The notes: generated by a model not told the origin, from the sequence alone. Shown: positions 37,952 to 47,343, numbered from the stretch's first letter. The stretch is 64,000 bases of DNA from Lysobacteraceae bacterium NML08-0793 (GCA_002798275.1 NWQR01000002.1:372001-436000); one strand, 5' to 3'. Program-made: numbers and translations.

Positions 37952-39268
37952 TCAGGCTGCTGCTACCCGCCGCGGCCAGAGCATGAAGCCCAGCGCGATA
38001 AGCCCCAGCAGCCAGCAATACCAGACCTTGCCAGCAATCTCCAACGGCGACTGCCCGGACTGCGAGGCGGCCAACAAGATTTGCGCGCCCCACGGAATCA
38101 GCCCCTGCACCACGCAGCTATAGATATCCAGAATACTGGCCGCCCGGCGCGGGCTGACCCCATGCTGAACGGCGATATCGCGTGCCAGCGGCCCACTGAC
38201 CAAAATCGCCACGGTATTGTTGGCGATGAACACATCCGTAGCCGCCGACAGCCCGGCAATACCCAGCTCGCCGCTGCGCTGGCCTGACTTACCACGCGCC
38301 AGATGGGCAATTTTTTGCGAAATCCAGGCCAGGCCGCCGCTGGCGCGGGTCAAACCAGCCAGCCCGCCCACCAAAATGGACAGCAGCACGATTTCGCTCA
38401 TGCCGGAGAACCCCGTCCAAATATCATTCATCCACTCTTCCGCACCGTAGCCATTGCTGGCATACAGCGCGCCAATCACCCCGGCAGCGATGATGCCAAA
38501 CCCGAGCACAATCAATACATTCACGCCCAGCACCGCCAGCAGTAGTACCAGCGCATACGGCAGCACCAGCCAAGCCGATGCCGCAACGCTCGTCCCCGCC
38601 GCTGGCGGCTGCGCCGCCCCGGGCTGCAAGGCCAGCAACACGATGGTCAGCACCGCCGCAGGCAGCGCGATTTTGAAGTTCTCGCGGAACTTGTCCTTCA
38701 TCTCCGCCCCTTGGGTACGGGTCGCGGCGATGGTAGTGTCGGAAATCACCGAAAGATTGTCGCCAAACATCGCCCCGCCCACGGCACTGGCCACGCCCAA
38801 CGCGGGTGAAATACCCGCCGCCTCGGCAATGCCAAGCGCGATTGGCCCCAGCGCCGCCAGCGTACTCATCGAACTACCGGTCGCCAGCGAAATAAGCGCC
38901 GCCATCACGAACAAGCCCGGCAATATCAATGACGGCGACAAATGCCCAACGCCCAGCGCCACTACCGCATCCACCGCCCCAATCGCCCGACTCACGGCAG
39001 CAAAGCCCCCGGCCAGCAGAAAAATCAGGCACATCAGCATGATGTTGGCATCGCCCATACCGGCATACAGCGCCCGCCCGGCATCCACACCGCGTCGGCG
39101 CGCCCACCATGCCCCCAGCGCCAGCGCCGGAATGATGGCCACCGGCGCATGCAGGATATAAAAGCCGTTGGGCTCGCCACGATGGGTGAAATACACCCCG
39201 GCGCCAAAGAACAACGCCACGAACAACAACAAGGGAAGCAAGGCAATACCGCTGGGAGAAACCTTCAT
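37952..39268 (-). CDS. NhaC-family Na+/H+ antiporter
   Basis: 438 residues from MKVSPSGIALLPLLL; the frame stays open upstream but the extension is hydrophilic and unlike the family. About eleven membrane segments are visible. Conserved NhaC features include GSSMSTLAALGPIALGIAEA, GGAMFGDNLSVISDTTIAA and the matching C-terminal-half FIANNTVAILVSGPLAR. NhaC proteins exchange Na+ for H+ or, in some relatives, amino acids such as malate/lactate or lysine, so the substrate is uncertain. It is transcribed away from the pilin locus and is not part of an obvious operon. Confidence 0.88.
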   Translation of the reverse strand: MKVSPSGIALLPLLLFVALFFGAGVYFTHRGEPNGFYILHAPVAIIPALALGAWWARRRGVDAGRALYAGMGDANIMLMCLIFLLAGGFAAVSRAIGAVDAVVALGVGHLSPSLILPGLFVMAALISLATGSSMSTLAALGPIALGIAEAAGISPALGVASAVGGAMFGDNLSVISDTTIAATRTQGAEMKDKFRENFKIALPAAVLTIVLLALQPGAAQPPAAGTSVAASAWLVLPYALVLLLAVLGVNVLIVLGFGIIAAGVIGALYASNGYGAEEWMNDIWTGFSGMSEIVLLSILVGGLAGLTRASGGLAWISQKIAHLARGKSGQRSGELGIAGLSAATDVFIANNTVAILVSGPLARDIAVQHGVSPRRAASILDIYSCVVQGLIPWGAQILLAASQSGQSPLEIAGKVWYCWLLGLIALGFMLWPRRVAAA

Positions 39269-39509
39269 CTCAATATCATGATGAAAAGATGGAACGGCAT
39301 TTTGGCGACTGCGGACGGGAAAGTCCATATCCATTCCAGCCATGCCATGCCCATCAACCCTTGCCCGATATTCGACAGGCACAGCAGCCATACCAAGCGC
39401 ATCCAGACTGATATAAGCTCACACCCCACCCGCTGCCAGCCCCAAGCACGCAAACCGGCGGGGCGATGGCATGCACAAACTGGGGTTGGCACGGTTCACA
39501 CGTAAAACC

Positions 39510-39547
39510 TGACGCACTTCACACAAAAAAGTGACGCAATACGTCAC
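39510..39547. repeat. Paired TGACGCA repeats and inverted repeat upstream of pilA
   Basis: TGACGCA occurs at 39510-39516 and again at 39532-39538, so 22 bp (two helical turns) apart. The second copy lies inside a perfect inverted repeat GTGACG-N5-CGTCAC (39531-39547). The block ends 62 bp before the sigma-54 promoter, a suitable position for an enhancer-binding regulator such as PilR; the site does not match a CRP-type TGTGA-N6-TCACA. Confidence 0.55.
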
Positions 39548-39608
39548 ACCTGTACCCGAAAGCCGTTTGGCACGCCCGCGAAAAGCCCGAAACATCAAGG
39601 TTTTTGAT

Positions 39609-39624
39609 TGGCACGCGCCCTGCA
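39609..39624 (+). promoter_or_regulatory. Sigma-54 (-24/-12) promoter of pilA
   Basis: TGGCACGCGCCCTGCA matches the RpoN consensus TGGCAC-N5-TTGCA at every position but one, with GG and GC correctly spaced. It is 94 bp before the pilA start codon. RpoN with the PilS/PilR pair controls major pilin genes in Pseudomonas and Xanthomonas. Confidence 0.85.
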
Positions 39625-39717
39625 TTAGTCTCCATGCAGGCGAAGCACGCCGCAACCGACCGGGGGACCGGTACGGCGAAGTTCAAACCACTCACCAATT
39701 ACCAACTGGAGCTCACC

Positions 39718-40095
39718 ATGAACAAGCAACAAGGTTTCACCCTGATCGAACTGATGATCGTTGTCGCCATCATCGCCATCTTGGCCGCCATCGCGCTGCC
39801 GCAGTACCGCAACTACACCCAGCGCAGCGCCAACAGCGCCTGCTTGGCTGAAGCCAAGGCTTACATGGGCGTGGCTGTGGCTGAAGCTGCCAACGAACTG
39901 AACGCCACCACTGGCAACCCGACCACCATGCCGACCTTCACCGCCCAGGCTTGCGCCTCCGGCCCCAGCATGACCGTCGCCGACTACAACGGTGGTGCCA
40001 CCCTGAAGTATGTTGCCAAGGTCAGCGGCAACCAAACCATGAAGAAGGACACCGAGTGCAACGCCGCTTCGGGCTCCTGCAAACTGGAACCGTAA
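39718..40095 (+). CDS. pilA: Type IV major pilin PilA
   Basis: 125 residues. ATG 39718 is preceded by TGGAG. The leader is MNKQQG with prepilin cleavage before Phe in [19 protein letters not shown], the standard type IVa signal with Glu5. The C-terminal domain has the disulfide pair ([16 protein letters not shown]) and a further Cys pair earlier ([15 protein letters not shown]). PilD would cleave and methylate it; PilB would polymerise it into the surface fibre. The sigma-54 promoter upstream marks it as the major subunit. An identical fold is encoded immediately downstream. Confidence 0.95.
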   Translation: MNKQQGFTLIELMIVVAIIAILAAIALPQYRNYTQRSANSACLAEAKAYMGVAVAEAANELNATTGNPTTMPTFTAQACASGPSMTVADYNGGATLKYVAKVSGNQTMKKDTECNAASGSCKLEP

Positions 40096-40132
40096 TTCGG
40101 GCACTGCCAACCTGCATGCCGCAAGGCATGAC

Positions 40133-40158
40133 ACAAACCCCGCTCCGGCGGGGTTTGT
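40133..40158 (+). terminator. Intercistronic hairpin between the two pilin genes
   Basis: Eleven-base-pair perfect stem ACAAACCCCGC / GCGGGGTTTGT with a TCCG loop, 38 bp past the pilA stop. No T tract follows, so it may attenuate or protect the upstream message and not terminate fully; this would make pilA more abundant than the second pilin. Confidence 0.6.
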
Positions 40159-40182
40159 GCTATCTCACGTTTAGAGTCATCC

Positions 40183-40560
40183 ATGTTGTACTCCCATAGA
40201 CATAGCGAACACGGCTTCACCCTGATCGAGCTGATGATCGTGATAGCGATCATCGCCATCTTGGCTGCTATTGCCATGCCGCAGTATCGCGCCTACACCC
40301 AGCGCACGGCCAACAGCACCTGTCAGCTTGAAGCCAAAAACTATCTAAGCGCCTCTGCCGCCCTGCTTGCCAGCGACAATGAAAGCGCCGTGGTTGATCC
40401 GCCCAATGAGGCCTGCGCCAGTGGCGGCAAGCCCACCAAAGCCGATTATGACAATGGCAACGACATTACCTTCGTACCCCGAGTCCGTGGGGATGCCAGC
40501 CTGCTGCGCCATATCCGCTGCAATGTAGGCTCGACCGGCTGTATCCAAGTCAGCCCGTAA
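40183..40560 (+). CDS. Second type IV pilin-like protein
   Basis: 125 residues. It has the same mature N-terminus as PilA ([19 protein letters not shown], then [14 protein letters not shown]) but a longer, His-rich leader [11 protein letters not shown]. The C-terminal domain diverges yet keeps a four-cysteine layout ([28 protein letters not shown]). It is a tandem duplicate of pilA separated by an attenuator-like hairpin. It could be an alternative major pilin, a minor pilin in the same fibre, or a decaying copy; intact motifs argue for function. The ATG at 40183 lacks a strong ribosome binding site. Confidence 0.9.
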   Translation: MLYSHRHSEHGFTLIELMIVIAIIAILAAIAMPQYRAYTQRTANSTCQLEAKNYLSASAALLASDNESAVVDPPNEACASGGKPTKADYDNGNDITFVPRVRGDASLLRHIRCNVGSTGCIQVSP

Positions 40561-40661
40561 GCCCCACTACTTAGGCGCTTTGCCGACCCAAGTCTGATTC
40601 CATACAATCGGGTTTTCCCAAGTGTCCGGGCATTTGCCCCCATTAATCGAACAGGCAGCCA

Positions 40662-42386
40662 ATGAACACACCCCACCCGCAACCCAATCTGGTCGGCATT
40701 ACCGGCATTACCCGTCGCTTGGTAATGGATGGCGCGCTGGATGCCGATGCGGCACGCAAGGCACAGGACGATGCCACCGCCGCACGCAAACCAATTGCGC
40801 AGTTTTTGCTGGACAACCGCCTGATCAGCCCGGCGCAGTTGACCGCCGCCAATGCCGTGGAGTTTGGGCTGCCGCTGTTTGATCCAGGGGTCATGAGCGT
40901 AGCGCCGGAAACCTTCAACCTAGTTTCTGAAGAACTGGTGCAAAAACATATGGTGCTGCCACTCTTGAAGCGCGGCAACAAATTGTTTGTGGGCATCAGC
41001 GACCCGCTGAACCAGGCCGGCCTGAATGAGGTGAAGTTCCAGACCGGCCTGACGGTAGAACCGATCTTGGTCGAGCCGCAGACACTACAACGGACTTATG
41101 AAATCTGGCAGGCGGCCAATTCCAATTACGACGATATCCTCGATACTGATGACAGTGAGCTGACCGGGCTTAGCTTGGCAACCGAGGCAGAGGGGCGCGA
41201 TGGCGGGGAAAAAGGCGAGGACGACACCCCGATTGTCAAATTCGTCAACAAAGCATTGGTCGATGCCATCCGCCAGGGGGCCTCGGATATCCACTTCGAG
41301 CCTTACGAAGACACCTATCGAGTACGCTATCGCATCGACGGCGTATTGCGCACCGTACAAAAAGTCTCGCACAAACTGAATACGCGTATTGCAGCGCGCA
41401 TCAAAGTGATGTCGCAGCTGGATATCGCCGAAAAGCGCATCCCACAGGATGGCCGTATCAAACTCAATCTATCCAAAAGCAAGCAAATGGACTTTCGTGT
41501 CAGCACTTTGCCGACACTGTTTGGCGAAAAAATCGTACTGCGTCTTCTCGACGGCAGTGCCGCCAAGCTGGGCATCGACAAGCTGGGCTATGAAGAAGAC
41601 CAGCAAAAATTGTTTCTGGATGCCATCCACAAGCCCTATGGCATGGTGCTGGTTACCGGCCCCACCGGCTCGGGTAAAACCGTATCGCTGTACACCGCGC
41701 TTGGCATTCTGAACGATGACGGCCGCAATATCTCCACCGTGGAAGACCCGGTGGAAATCCGCTTGCCAGGAGTCAATCAGGTACAGCAGAACAACAAAAC
41801 CGGCATGACCTTTGCCGCTGCCCTGCGCAGCTTTCTGCGCCAAGACCCGGACATCATCATGGTGGGTGAAATCCGTGACTTGGAAACCGCAGAAATTGCG
41901 GTCAAGGCAGCACAGACCGGCCACATGGTACTGTCCACCCTACATACCAATGACGGGCCGCAGACCATTTCGCGCCTTATGAACATGGGGATTGCGCCTT
42001 ACAACATCACCAGCTCGGTTACGCTGGTCATCGCCCAGCGACTTGCGCGTCGCCTGTGCCCAAAGTGCAAAAAGCTGGCGCATTTGCCGGAAAACGCCCT
42101 GCTGGCAGAAGGCTTTTCCCAAGAAGACATCGACGCTGGCCTGAAAATCTACGAGCCGGTGGGTTGTAGTGAGTGCTCGGACGGATACAAGGGACGCACG
42201 GGTATCTATCAAGTGATGCCCATGACGGAAGAAATCCAGAGTATCATCCTTGAGGGGGGGAACGCTTTGCAGATTGCCGAAGCTGCGCAGCGCTCAGGAG
42301 TACGGGATCTGCGCCAGTCCGCCCTGCTCAAGGTCAAACAGGGGATTACCAGCTTGACCGAAATCAACCGCGTTACCAAGGACTAA
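40662..42386 (+). CDS. pilB: Type IV pilus assembly ATPase PilB
   Basis: 574 residues. The N-terminal T2SS_E domain is followed by the ATPase with Walker [16 protein letters not shown], Asp box VEDPVEIRLPGVNQVQ, Walker B MVGEIRDLETAEIA and His box GHMVLSTLHTND. A tetracysteine zinc site (LCPKCKKL, CSECSDGYKGRTG) is typical of extension ATPases. It drives pilus polymerisation from the cytosolic base. Retraction ATPases PilT/PilU are not in this window. It begins 101 bp after the second pilin. Confidence 0.97.
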   Translation: MNTPHPQPNLVGITGITRRLVMDGALDADAARKAQDDATAARKPIAQFLLDNRLISPAQLTAANAVEFGLPLFDPGVMSVAPETFNLVSEELVQKHMVLPLLKRGNKLFVGISDPLNQAGLNEVKFQTGLTVEPILVEPQTLQRTYEIWQAANSNYDDILDTDDSELTGLSLATEAEGRDGGEKGEDDTPIVKFVNKALVDAIRQGASDIHFEPYEDTYRVRYRIDGVLRTVQKVSHKLNTRIAARIKVMSQLDIAEKRIPQDGRIKLNLSKSKQMDFRVSTLPTLFGEKIVLRLLDGSAAKLGIDKLGYEEDQQKLFLDAIHKPYGMVLVTGPTGSGKTVSLYTALGILNDDGRNISTVEDPVEIRLPGVNQVQQNNKTGMTFAAALRSFLRQDPDIIMVGEIRDLETAEIAVKAAQTGHMVLSTLHTNDGPQTISRLMNMGIAPYNITSSVTLVIAQRLARRLCPKCKKLAHLPENALLAEGFSQEDIDAGLKIYEPVGCSECSDGYKGRTGIYQVMPMTEEIQSIILEGGNALQIAEAAQRSGVRDLRQSALLKVKQGITSLTEINRVTKD

Positions 42387-42391
42387 ACATC

Positions 42392-43657
42392 ATGTCGGCT
42401 ACCCGTACACAAGCTATCGACACTGCCGCGCGCAACGCCCAGCAGCAACCCTTGCCCACCTTTATCTGGAAAGGCACGGACAAGCGCGGCATCAAGCTCA
42501 AGGGGGAACAACAAGGCAAAAACGAGGCTTTGGTGCGCGCCGAGCTGCGCCGCCAAGGGATTACCGCAAGCTCCATCAGACCCAAACCCAAGCCGCTGTT
42601 TGGCAAGGCTGGCAAGCCGATTACGCCCAAAGATATCGCCATTTTCAGCCGGCAAATTGCCACCATGATGAAATCCGGTGTACCGATTGTGCAGTCACTG
42701 GAAATCATCGGTAGCGGCCAGAAAAATCCACGCATGACCGAGATGGTCAACAACCTGCGTGCCGACATCGCCGCCGGCTCATCTATTTACGAGGCGATGA
42801 ACAAATACCCGGTGCAGTTCGATGAGTTGTACCGCAACTTGGTGCGTGCCGGTGAATCGGCCGGTGTACTGGAAATCGTGCTCGACACCATCGCCAATTA
42901 CAAAGAAAACTTGGAAGCACTGAAAGGCAAGATCAAAAAGGCGATGTTCTATCCAATCATGGTGATTGCGGTGGCCATCATCGTCAGCGCCGTGCTGTTG
43001 ATCTATGTCGTGCCGCAGTTCGAAGACATCTTCAAAGGCTTTGGCGCCGAGCTTCCCGCCTTTACCCAGATGATTGTCAACTTGAGCCGCTTTATGGTGT
43101 CTTGGTGGTGGCTGCTCCTGCTGGTTTCAGTAGGGTCTATCGCCATACTGCTGTTCGCCTACAAACGCTCACCCAAAATGCAACACGGCTTTGACCGGCT
43201 AATTCTGAAAGTGCCGGTCATCGGCAAAATCATGAATGACTCATCCGTCGCGCGCTTTGCCCGCACCTTGGCAGTGACTTTTGCCGCTGGTGTGCCGCTG
43301 GTGGAGGCGTTGAGTACCGTAGCCGGGGCTACTGGCAACATGATCTATACCGAAGCCGTGTACCGGATCCGCGACGATGTGGCCGTGGGGCACCAAGTCA
43401 ACTTCGCCATGAAACAAGTCAATTTGTTCCCGCATATGGTGGTGCAGATGACCGCCATTGGTGAAGAAGCCGGTGCACTCGATACCATGCTGTTCAAGGT
43501 GGCCGAGTTCTACGAGCAAGAAGTCAACAATGCCGTGGATGCCTTGTCCAGCCTGATCGAGCCGTTCGTGATGGTGATCATCGGTGTGCTGGTCGGCAGC
43601 ATGGTGATTGGTATGTATCTGCCGATCTTCAAACTGGCCTCCGTGGTTAGCGGCTAA
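42392..43657 (+). CDS. pilC: Type IV pilus inner-membrane platform protein PilC
   Basis: 421 residues, starting five bases after pilB stops. It contains two T2SSF domains (IAIFSRQIATMMKSGVPIV and ARFARTLAVTFAAGVPLVEA), three membrane helices and a C-terminal ALSSLIEPFVMVIIGVLVG segment. It forms the platform linking PilB to the growing fibre. The order pilB-pilC-pilD is the usual one in Pseudomonas and Xanthomonas. Confidence 0.97.
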   Translation: MSATRTQAIDTAARNAQQQPLPTFIWKGTDKRGIKLKGEQQGKNEALVRAELRRQGITASSIRPKPKPLFGKAGKPITPKDIAIFSRQIATMMKSGVPIVQSLEIIGSGQKNPRMTEMVNNLRADIAAGSSIYEAMNKYPVQFDELYRNLVRAGESAGVLEIVLDTIANYKENLEALKGKIKKAMFYPIMVIAVAIIVSAVLLIYVVPQFEDIFKGFGAELPAFTQMIVNLSRFMVSWWWLLLLVSVGSIAILLFAYKRSPKMQHGFDRLILKVPVIGKIMNDSSVARFARTLAVTFAAGVPLVEALSTVAGATGNMIYTEAVYRIRDDVAVGHQVNFAMKQVNLFPHMVVQMTAIGEEAGALDTMLFKVAEFYEQEVNNAVDALSSLIEPFVMVIIGVLVGSMVIGMYLPIFKLASVVSG

Positions 43658-43661
43658 CGTC

Positions 43662-44528
43662 ATGGCTTTTCTGGATCAAAACCCGCTGCTGGGCTACCCT
43701 CTGGCAGCAGCCGTCGGGCTTGCCGTCGGTAGTTTTTTGAACGTGGTGATTCTGCGCCTGCCACGCCGGATGGAATGGCAGTGGAAACGCGATGCGCGCG
43801 AGGCTCTGGAACTGCCGGAAATCTACGACCCGCCGCCGCCCGGTGTGGCAGTCGAGCCATCACACTGCCCGACCTGCAAAAATCAACTGCGCTGGTTTGA
43901 AAACATTCCGCTGTTCAGCTGGCTCATCCAGGGCGGCAAATGTCGCCATTGCAAAACCCCGATTTCGGCGCAGTATCCCTTGGTGGAGTTCATCACCATG
44001 CTGCTGTCGCTGGTCTGCGTATGGCAGTTCGGTTTTGGTTGGCAGGGCTTTGGGGCGCTGCTGTTTACTTGGTTTTTGGTGGCAGCCTCCGGTATCGACT
44101 TCCGCACCACCCTGCTACCGGATGTGCTCACCTTGAGCCTGCTATGGCTCGGGATGATTGCCGCACATGAAAGCCTCTACATCACCCCCAAGGCGGCAAT
44201 TGCCGGGGCAGTGGTGGGCTATCTCAGCCTGTGGATCGTGTGGTGGCTGTTCAAACAACTCACCGGCAAAGAAGGCATGGGGCATGGCGACTTCAAGCTG
44301 CTGGCCGCCATCGGTGCTTGGTGCGGGATACAAGCGATTTTGCCGACCATTCTGATTTCTTCGCTAGTCGGTGCCATCATCGGCTCGCTATGGCTTGCCA
44401 TCAAAGGCCGCGACAAGGCCACGCCCCTGCCGTTTGGCCCGTATCTGGCCATCGCTGGCTGGATCATGTTCATTTGGGGCGATGAGCTGATTGGCACCTA
44501 TCTGCGCATCAGCGGGCTGCGCGGCTAA
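43662..44528 (+). CDS. pilD: Prepilin peptidase / N-methyltransferase PilD
   Basis: 288 residues from ATG 43662. The cytosolic zinc tetracysteine (CPTCKNQ...CRHCKTP) and the two catalytic aspartates of this membrane aspartyl protease (in GIDFRTTLLPD and MGHGDFKLLAAIGAW) are present. It removes the leader from PilA and type II secretion pseudopilins and methylates the new Phe. It starts four bases after pilC and ends six bases before coaE. Confidence 0.97.
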   Translation: MAFLDQNPLLGYPLAAAVGLAVGSFLNVVILRLPRRMEWQWKRDAREALELPEIYDPPPPGVAVEPSHCPTCKNQLRWFENIPLFSWLIQGGKCRHCKTPISAQYPLVEFITMLLSLVCVWQFGFGWQGFGALLFTWFLVAASGIDFRTTLLPDVLTLSLLWLGMIAAHESLYITPKAAIAGAVVGYLSLWIVWWLFKQLTGKEGMGHGDFKLLAAIGAWCGIQAILPTILISSLVGAIIGSLWLAIKGRDKATPLPFGPYLAIAGWIMFIWGDELIGTYLRISGLRG

Positions 44529-44534
44529 GCGGCC

Positions 44535-45158
44535 ATGACAAGCCCTGCCGGCACGATGTTTGCCGTCGGCCTGACCGGCGGCATTGCCTCTGGCAAAAGT
44601 GCAGCAGAGGCTGTCTTTGTCCAGCTTGGCATCACCGTGGTGGATGCCGACCGGGTTTCTCGTGAGCTGGTTGAGCCAGGCCAGGCCGCACTTGCCGAAA
44701 TCGTCCAGCACTTTGGCGAACAGGTACTGAATGAGGCGGGGCGACTTGACCGCCCTGCCCTGCGCCAGCGGATTTTTGCCAACCCAGCAGAGCGCACGGC
44801 GCTGGAGGCCATCCTACATCCGCGTATCCGCGCCGAGGTTCAACGCCGCTGCCTGGCGGCAACTTCCGACTATGTCATCGCCGCCATCCCCTTGCTGACC
44901 GAAGGTGGCGGTCGCAATGCCTACCCTTGGCTTGCGCGCATTCTGCTGGTAGATGTCGCCCCGCAAACCCAGTTGCAGCGTCTGATGGCCCGCGACGGGA
45001 TTGATGTCGAACTTGCCGAACGTATGTTGGCCGCACAAGCCAGCCGCGACGCACGCCTTGCCATCGCTGACGATGTGCTGCGCAATGAGGACAGCCTGGC
45101 ACGACTGCAAGCGCGCGTGGTACAGCTGGATGCGTTGTATCGACGCCTAAAGGGCTGA
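44535..45158 (+). CDS. coaE: Dephospho-CoA kinase
   Basis: 207 residues. It has a P-loop GLTGGIASGKSAAE, the substrate region DADRVSRELVEPG, the lid Arg/Asp region and an IPLLTEGG segment. It adds the 3'-phosphate in the last step of CoA synthesis. The linkage pilD-coaE is conserved across gammaproteobacteria although the functions are unrelated. It converges on the Nudix/ThiE gene; their ends overlap by 12 bp. Confidence 0.97.
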   Translation: MTSPAGTMFAVGLTGGIASGKSAAEAVFVQLGITVVDADRVSRELVEPGQAALAEIVQHFGEQVLNEAGRLDRPALRQRIFANPAERTALEAILHPRIRAEVQRRCLAATSDYVIAAIPLLTEGGGRNAYPWLARILLVDVAPQTQLQRLMARDGIDVELAERMLAAQASRDARLAIADDVLRNEDSLARLQARVVQLDALYRRLKG

Positions 45159-46133
45159 CGACGCCGCACCTTGTCCTTGCTGCCATAACGCCCGGATTGC
45201 GGCGATGCCCTGGGCACCATGCGCCCGCGCATCAGCCATGTCCGCGATGCCCAGCCCGCCGATGGCATAAAGCGGCAGACTGCTGACCTCGCGCAAACGT
45301 GCAAAGCCCGCCCAGCCCATGCCGGGCGCACCGGGATGGCTGGTACTGGGCTTGATTTGTCCGACCACGGCATAATCACAGCCAATCGCTTCGGCGTGAC
45401 GCAGGGCATCGGGATGATGGCAGGCGGCACTCAATGCCAGCTCCGCCGAAAAATCACGCGCCTTGCGTGCCATCAGCAGCCGTTCGGGCAAATGCAGGCC
45501 GATAGCGTATTGCTCGGCAAGTGCGGCATCACCATTGACCGCAAGCTGGCTGGATTTGCCCCGCGCACGCGCCACCGCCTCATCCAACAAGGCACGCCAA
45601 CGCGAAGGCGCGCAGTCTGGCGCACGCAGCTGGATGCGACCGATCCCGGCGGCAAGCGCAGCATCCAAGCCCGCCAACCATTGCTGATCCGACATCGTGG
45701 CAGGTGATGGTGTCACCAAGCACAGAGGCGCTTGTCGCAATGCCGCCACCACCGGGCGGTCGGCCGGCGGCATCGGATATTTACCTAAATGCTCGGGCAG
45801 CACCCAAGCCAGCGCCTGTCCATCCAAACCGCGCACCCGCCCCTGCCAGCGATTGATGCGATGCACTTCCAGCACGATGCGCTTGTGTGGCATGGCCTGC
45901 GGCACGGAAATCAAAAACTCGCCGGGTTGCACCTCAATATCCAGCTCCTCACGCAGTTCGCGGCCAAGCGCGATGGCCGCGGTTTCGCCTTTTTCCACCT
46001 TGCCACCGGGAAACTCCCATAGCCCGGCTAAATCGCGGCCGAGCGTACGCCGAGTCAGCAAGATACGGCCACGCGCATCCTGGATGACCCCGGCCACCAC
46101 ATGAATCGGCGGATTGTCAGACATCTTGTTCAT
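45147..46133 (-). CDS. Nudix hydrolase (MutT-like) fused to a ThiE/TenI-like domain
   Basis: 328 residues from ATG 46133, chosen because AGGA stands five bases upstream; ATGs at 46139 and 46124 are alternatives. The N-terminal half carries the Nudix box GGKVEKGETAAIALGRELRE-EL and is close to MutT (8-oxo-dGTP cleanup). The C-terminal half is a TIM-barrel related to thiamine-phosphate synthase (IQLRAPDC, GCDYAVVGQIKPSTSHPG, LPLYAIGGL). This fusion is recurrent in gammaproteobacteria. The barrel keeps the phosphate-binding loop pattern but several ThiE residues differ, so real thiamine synthesis is doubtful. The start overlaps the antiporter gene's end. Confidence 0.9.
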   Translation of the reverse strand: MNKMSDNPPIHVVAGVIQDARGRILLTRRTLGRDLAGLWEFPGGKVEKGETAAIALGRELREELDIEVQPGEFLISVPQAMPHKRIVLEVHRINRWQGRVRGLDGQALAWVLPEHLGKYPMPPADRPVVAALRQAPLCLVTPSPATMSDQQWLAGLDAALAAGIGRIQLRAPDCAPSRWRALLDEAVARARGKSSQLAVNGDAALAEQYAIGLHLPERLLMARKARDFSAELALSAACHHPDALRHAEAIGCDYAVVGQIKPSTSHPGAPGMGWAGFARLREVSSLPLYAIGGLGIADMADARAHGAQGIAAIRALWQQGQGAASSAL

Positions 46134-47343
46134 CGCCATCCTGCCTTTGCGCTGCATGCAGCTTTTTGAGCCTAGGCGCGGCCATCGGAATGCTCAACAT
46201 GGTGCTCGCCACTGCCATCAACAGCAATGCGGTGAACATTTCGCTGGTGATGATGGCGCGATCCAGCAGCACATTGGCAAAGATAATCATAATGAGTGCC
46301 TTGGTTTGCAGCAGCCAGCCGATCAGACTGGCCTCACCACGCGGCCAGCCAAGAATCCGTCCGGCAAGACCGACCCCGGCGAGCTTGCCCACCACCGAAG
46401 CCAGCAGCAATACGGCTGCTGCCAGCAGCACATTGACCCCGCCCATTGCCCACGCGGTCTTGAGCCCGGTGGAAAGAAAAAACACCGGCATCATCACCAG
46501 GAGCACATGATGGCGTAGCAAGTCCATGCGCTCGCGGTTGAACCAATCGCCATCCATCACCACCCCGGCAAGGAATGCCCCCACCATGAAATGCAGCCCG
46601 GCCCAGTCCGCCCCCAGCGCCACCAGCGCCAACCAGATCGGCGCTACATACCAGCGGTCGGATTCATCCAATGCACGCATCCAACGACGGAACAACCAAC
46701 AGGCCACCGCAAAGGCCAGCAAAAATGTGATTTGTCGTCCAATCCGCTGCCAATCCATCAATACCAACGCCAACACGCCCCAGATCACGATGTCATCGAG
46801 ACTGGCATAACGCAGGATGCGCTGCCCCAGTGGCTTGCGCAGGATTTCCAGTTTTTCCATCAATAAAATCAGGATCGGCAAGGCCGTCACCGCACAAGCC
46901 ATGCCCACGCCAAGCACGAACTGCCAAGGCGCGCCATGTTCGCCCAGCCAGCCGGAAGAAAACTGCCACAAACCGCAGGCGGCCAACGCCCCGAACAACA
47001 GTGGCATCCCCAACGCCAGTGCTGCGGTCAGACCTGATTCGGCACGGTTTTCCCAGGCATGCGCCAAATCCAGCTCCACCCCGGCGATACAGACAAACAG
47101 CATCACGGCCCACCAGGCGATGCCATTCAGCAGCCCGACTACTTCTGGATTGAACACGAAGGCGTAATAGTCCGGGAACCACTGCCCCAGCACCCCCGGC
47201 CCCAAAATAATGCCGGTTATGATTTGCACCACCACCAGCGGCGCCCAATAGTCGGTACGCCCCAGCCGCCAGATGAGATATGGCAGCCCCATGATCAGCA
47301 ACATCGCAATCAGGAAGATTTCGGTCGTCGTCATTGCGCTCAT
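46117..47343 (-). CDS. Cation:proton antiporter, KefB/CPA2-type membrane domain
   Basis: 408 residues from ATG 47343 (ATG 47334 is possible). About eleven to twelve membrane helices match the Na_H_Exchanger family, including the ASLDDIVIWGVLALVLMDW segment with conserved Asp pair and GAFLAGVVMDGD. It has no cytosolic TrkA-N or RCK domain, unlike KefB/KefC, so gating by glutathione adducts is not expected. It probably exchanges Na+ or K+ for H+. Its last 17 bases overlap the start of the Nudix gene. Confidence 0.87.
   Translation of the reverse strand: MSAMTTTEIFLIAMLLIMGLPYLIWRLGRTDYWAPLVVVQIITGIILGPGVLGQWFPDYYAFVFNPEVVGLLNGIAWWAVMLFVCIAGVELDLAHAWENRAESGLTAALALGMPLLFGALAACGLWQFSSGWLGEHGAPWQFVLGVGMACAVTALPILILLMEKLEILRKPLGQRILRYASLDDIVIWGVLALVLMDWQRIGRQITFLLAFAVACWLFRRWMRALDESDRWYVAPIWLALVALGADWAGLHFMVGAFLAGVVMDGDWFNRERMDLLRHHVLLVMMPVFFLSTGLKTAWAMGGVNVLLAAAVLLLASVVGKLAGVGLAGRILGWPRGEASLIGWLLQTKALIMIIFANVLLDRAIITSEMFTALLLMAVASTMLSIPMAAPRLKKLHAAQRQDGDEQDV

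Larger units (their letters stand above)
39269..39717. other. Intergenic region between the antiporter and pilA
   Basis: 449 bp with no convincing gene. The left ~240 bp hold nothing I can name beyond the antiporter's own upstream DNA. The right part contains two TGACGCA repeats 22 bp apart, one of which is part of an inverted repeat, then a sigma-54 promoter and a ~90-nt pilA leader. Confidence 0.7.

Noticed and set aside
39531..39547. Inverted repeat upstream of pilA as a CRP/Clp site
   Set aside because: Half-sites GTGA and TCAC are nine bases apart; CRP-type sites need eight or fewer in the matching register (TGTGA-N6-TCACA).
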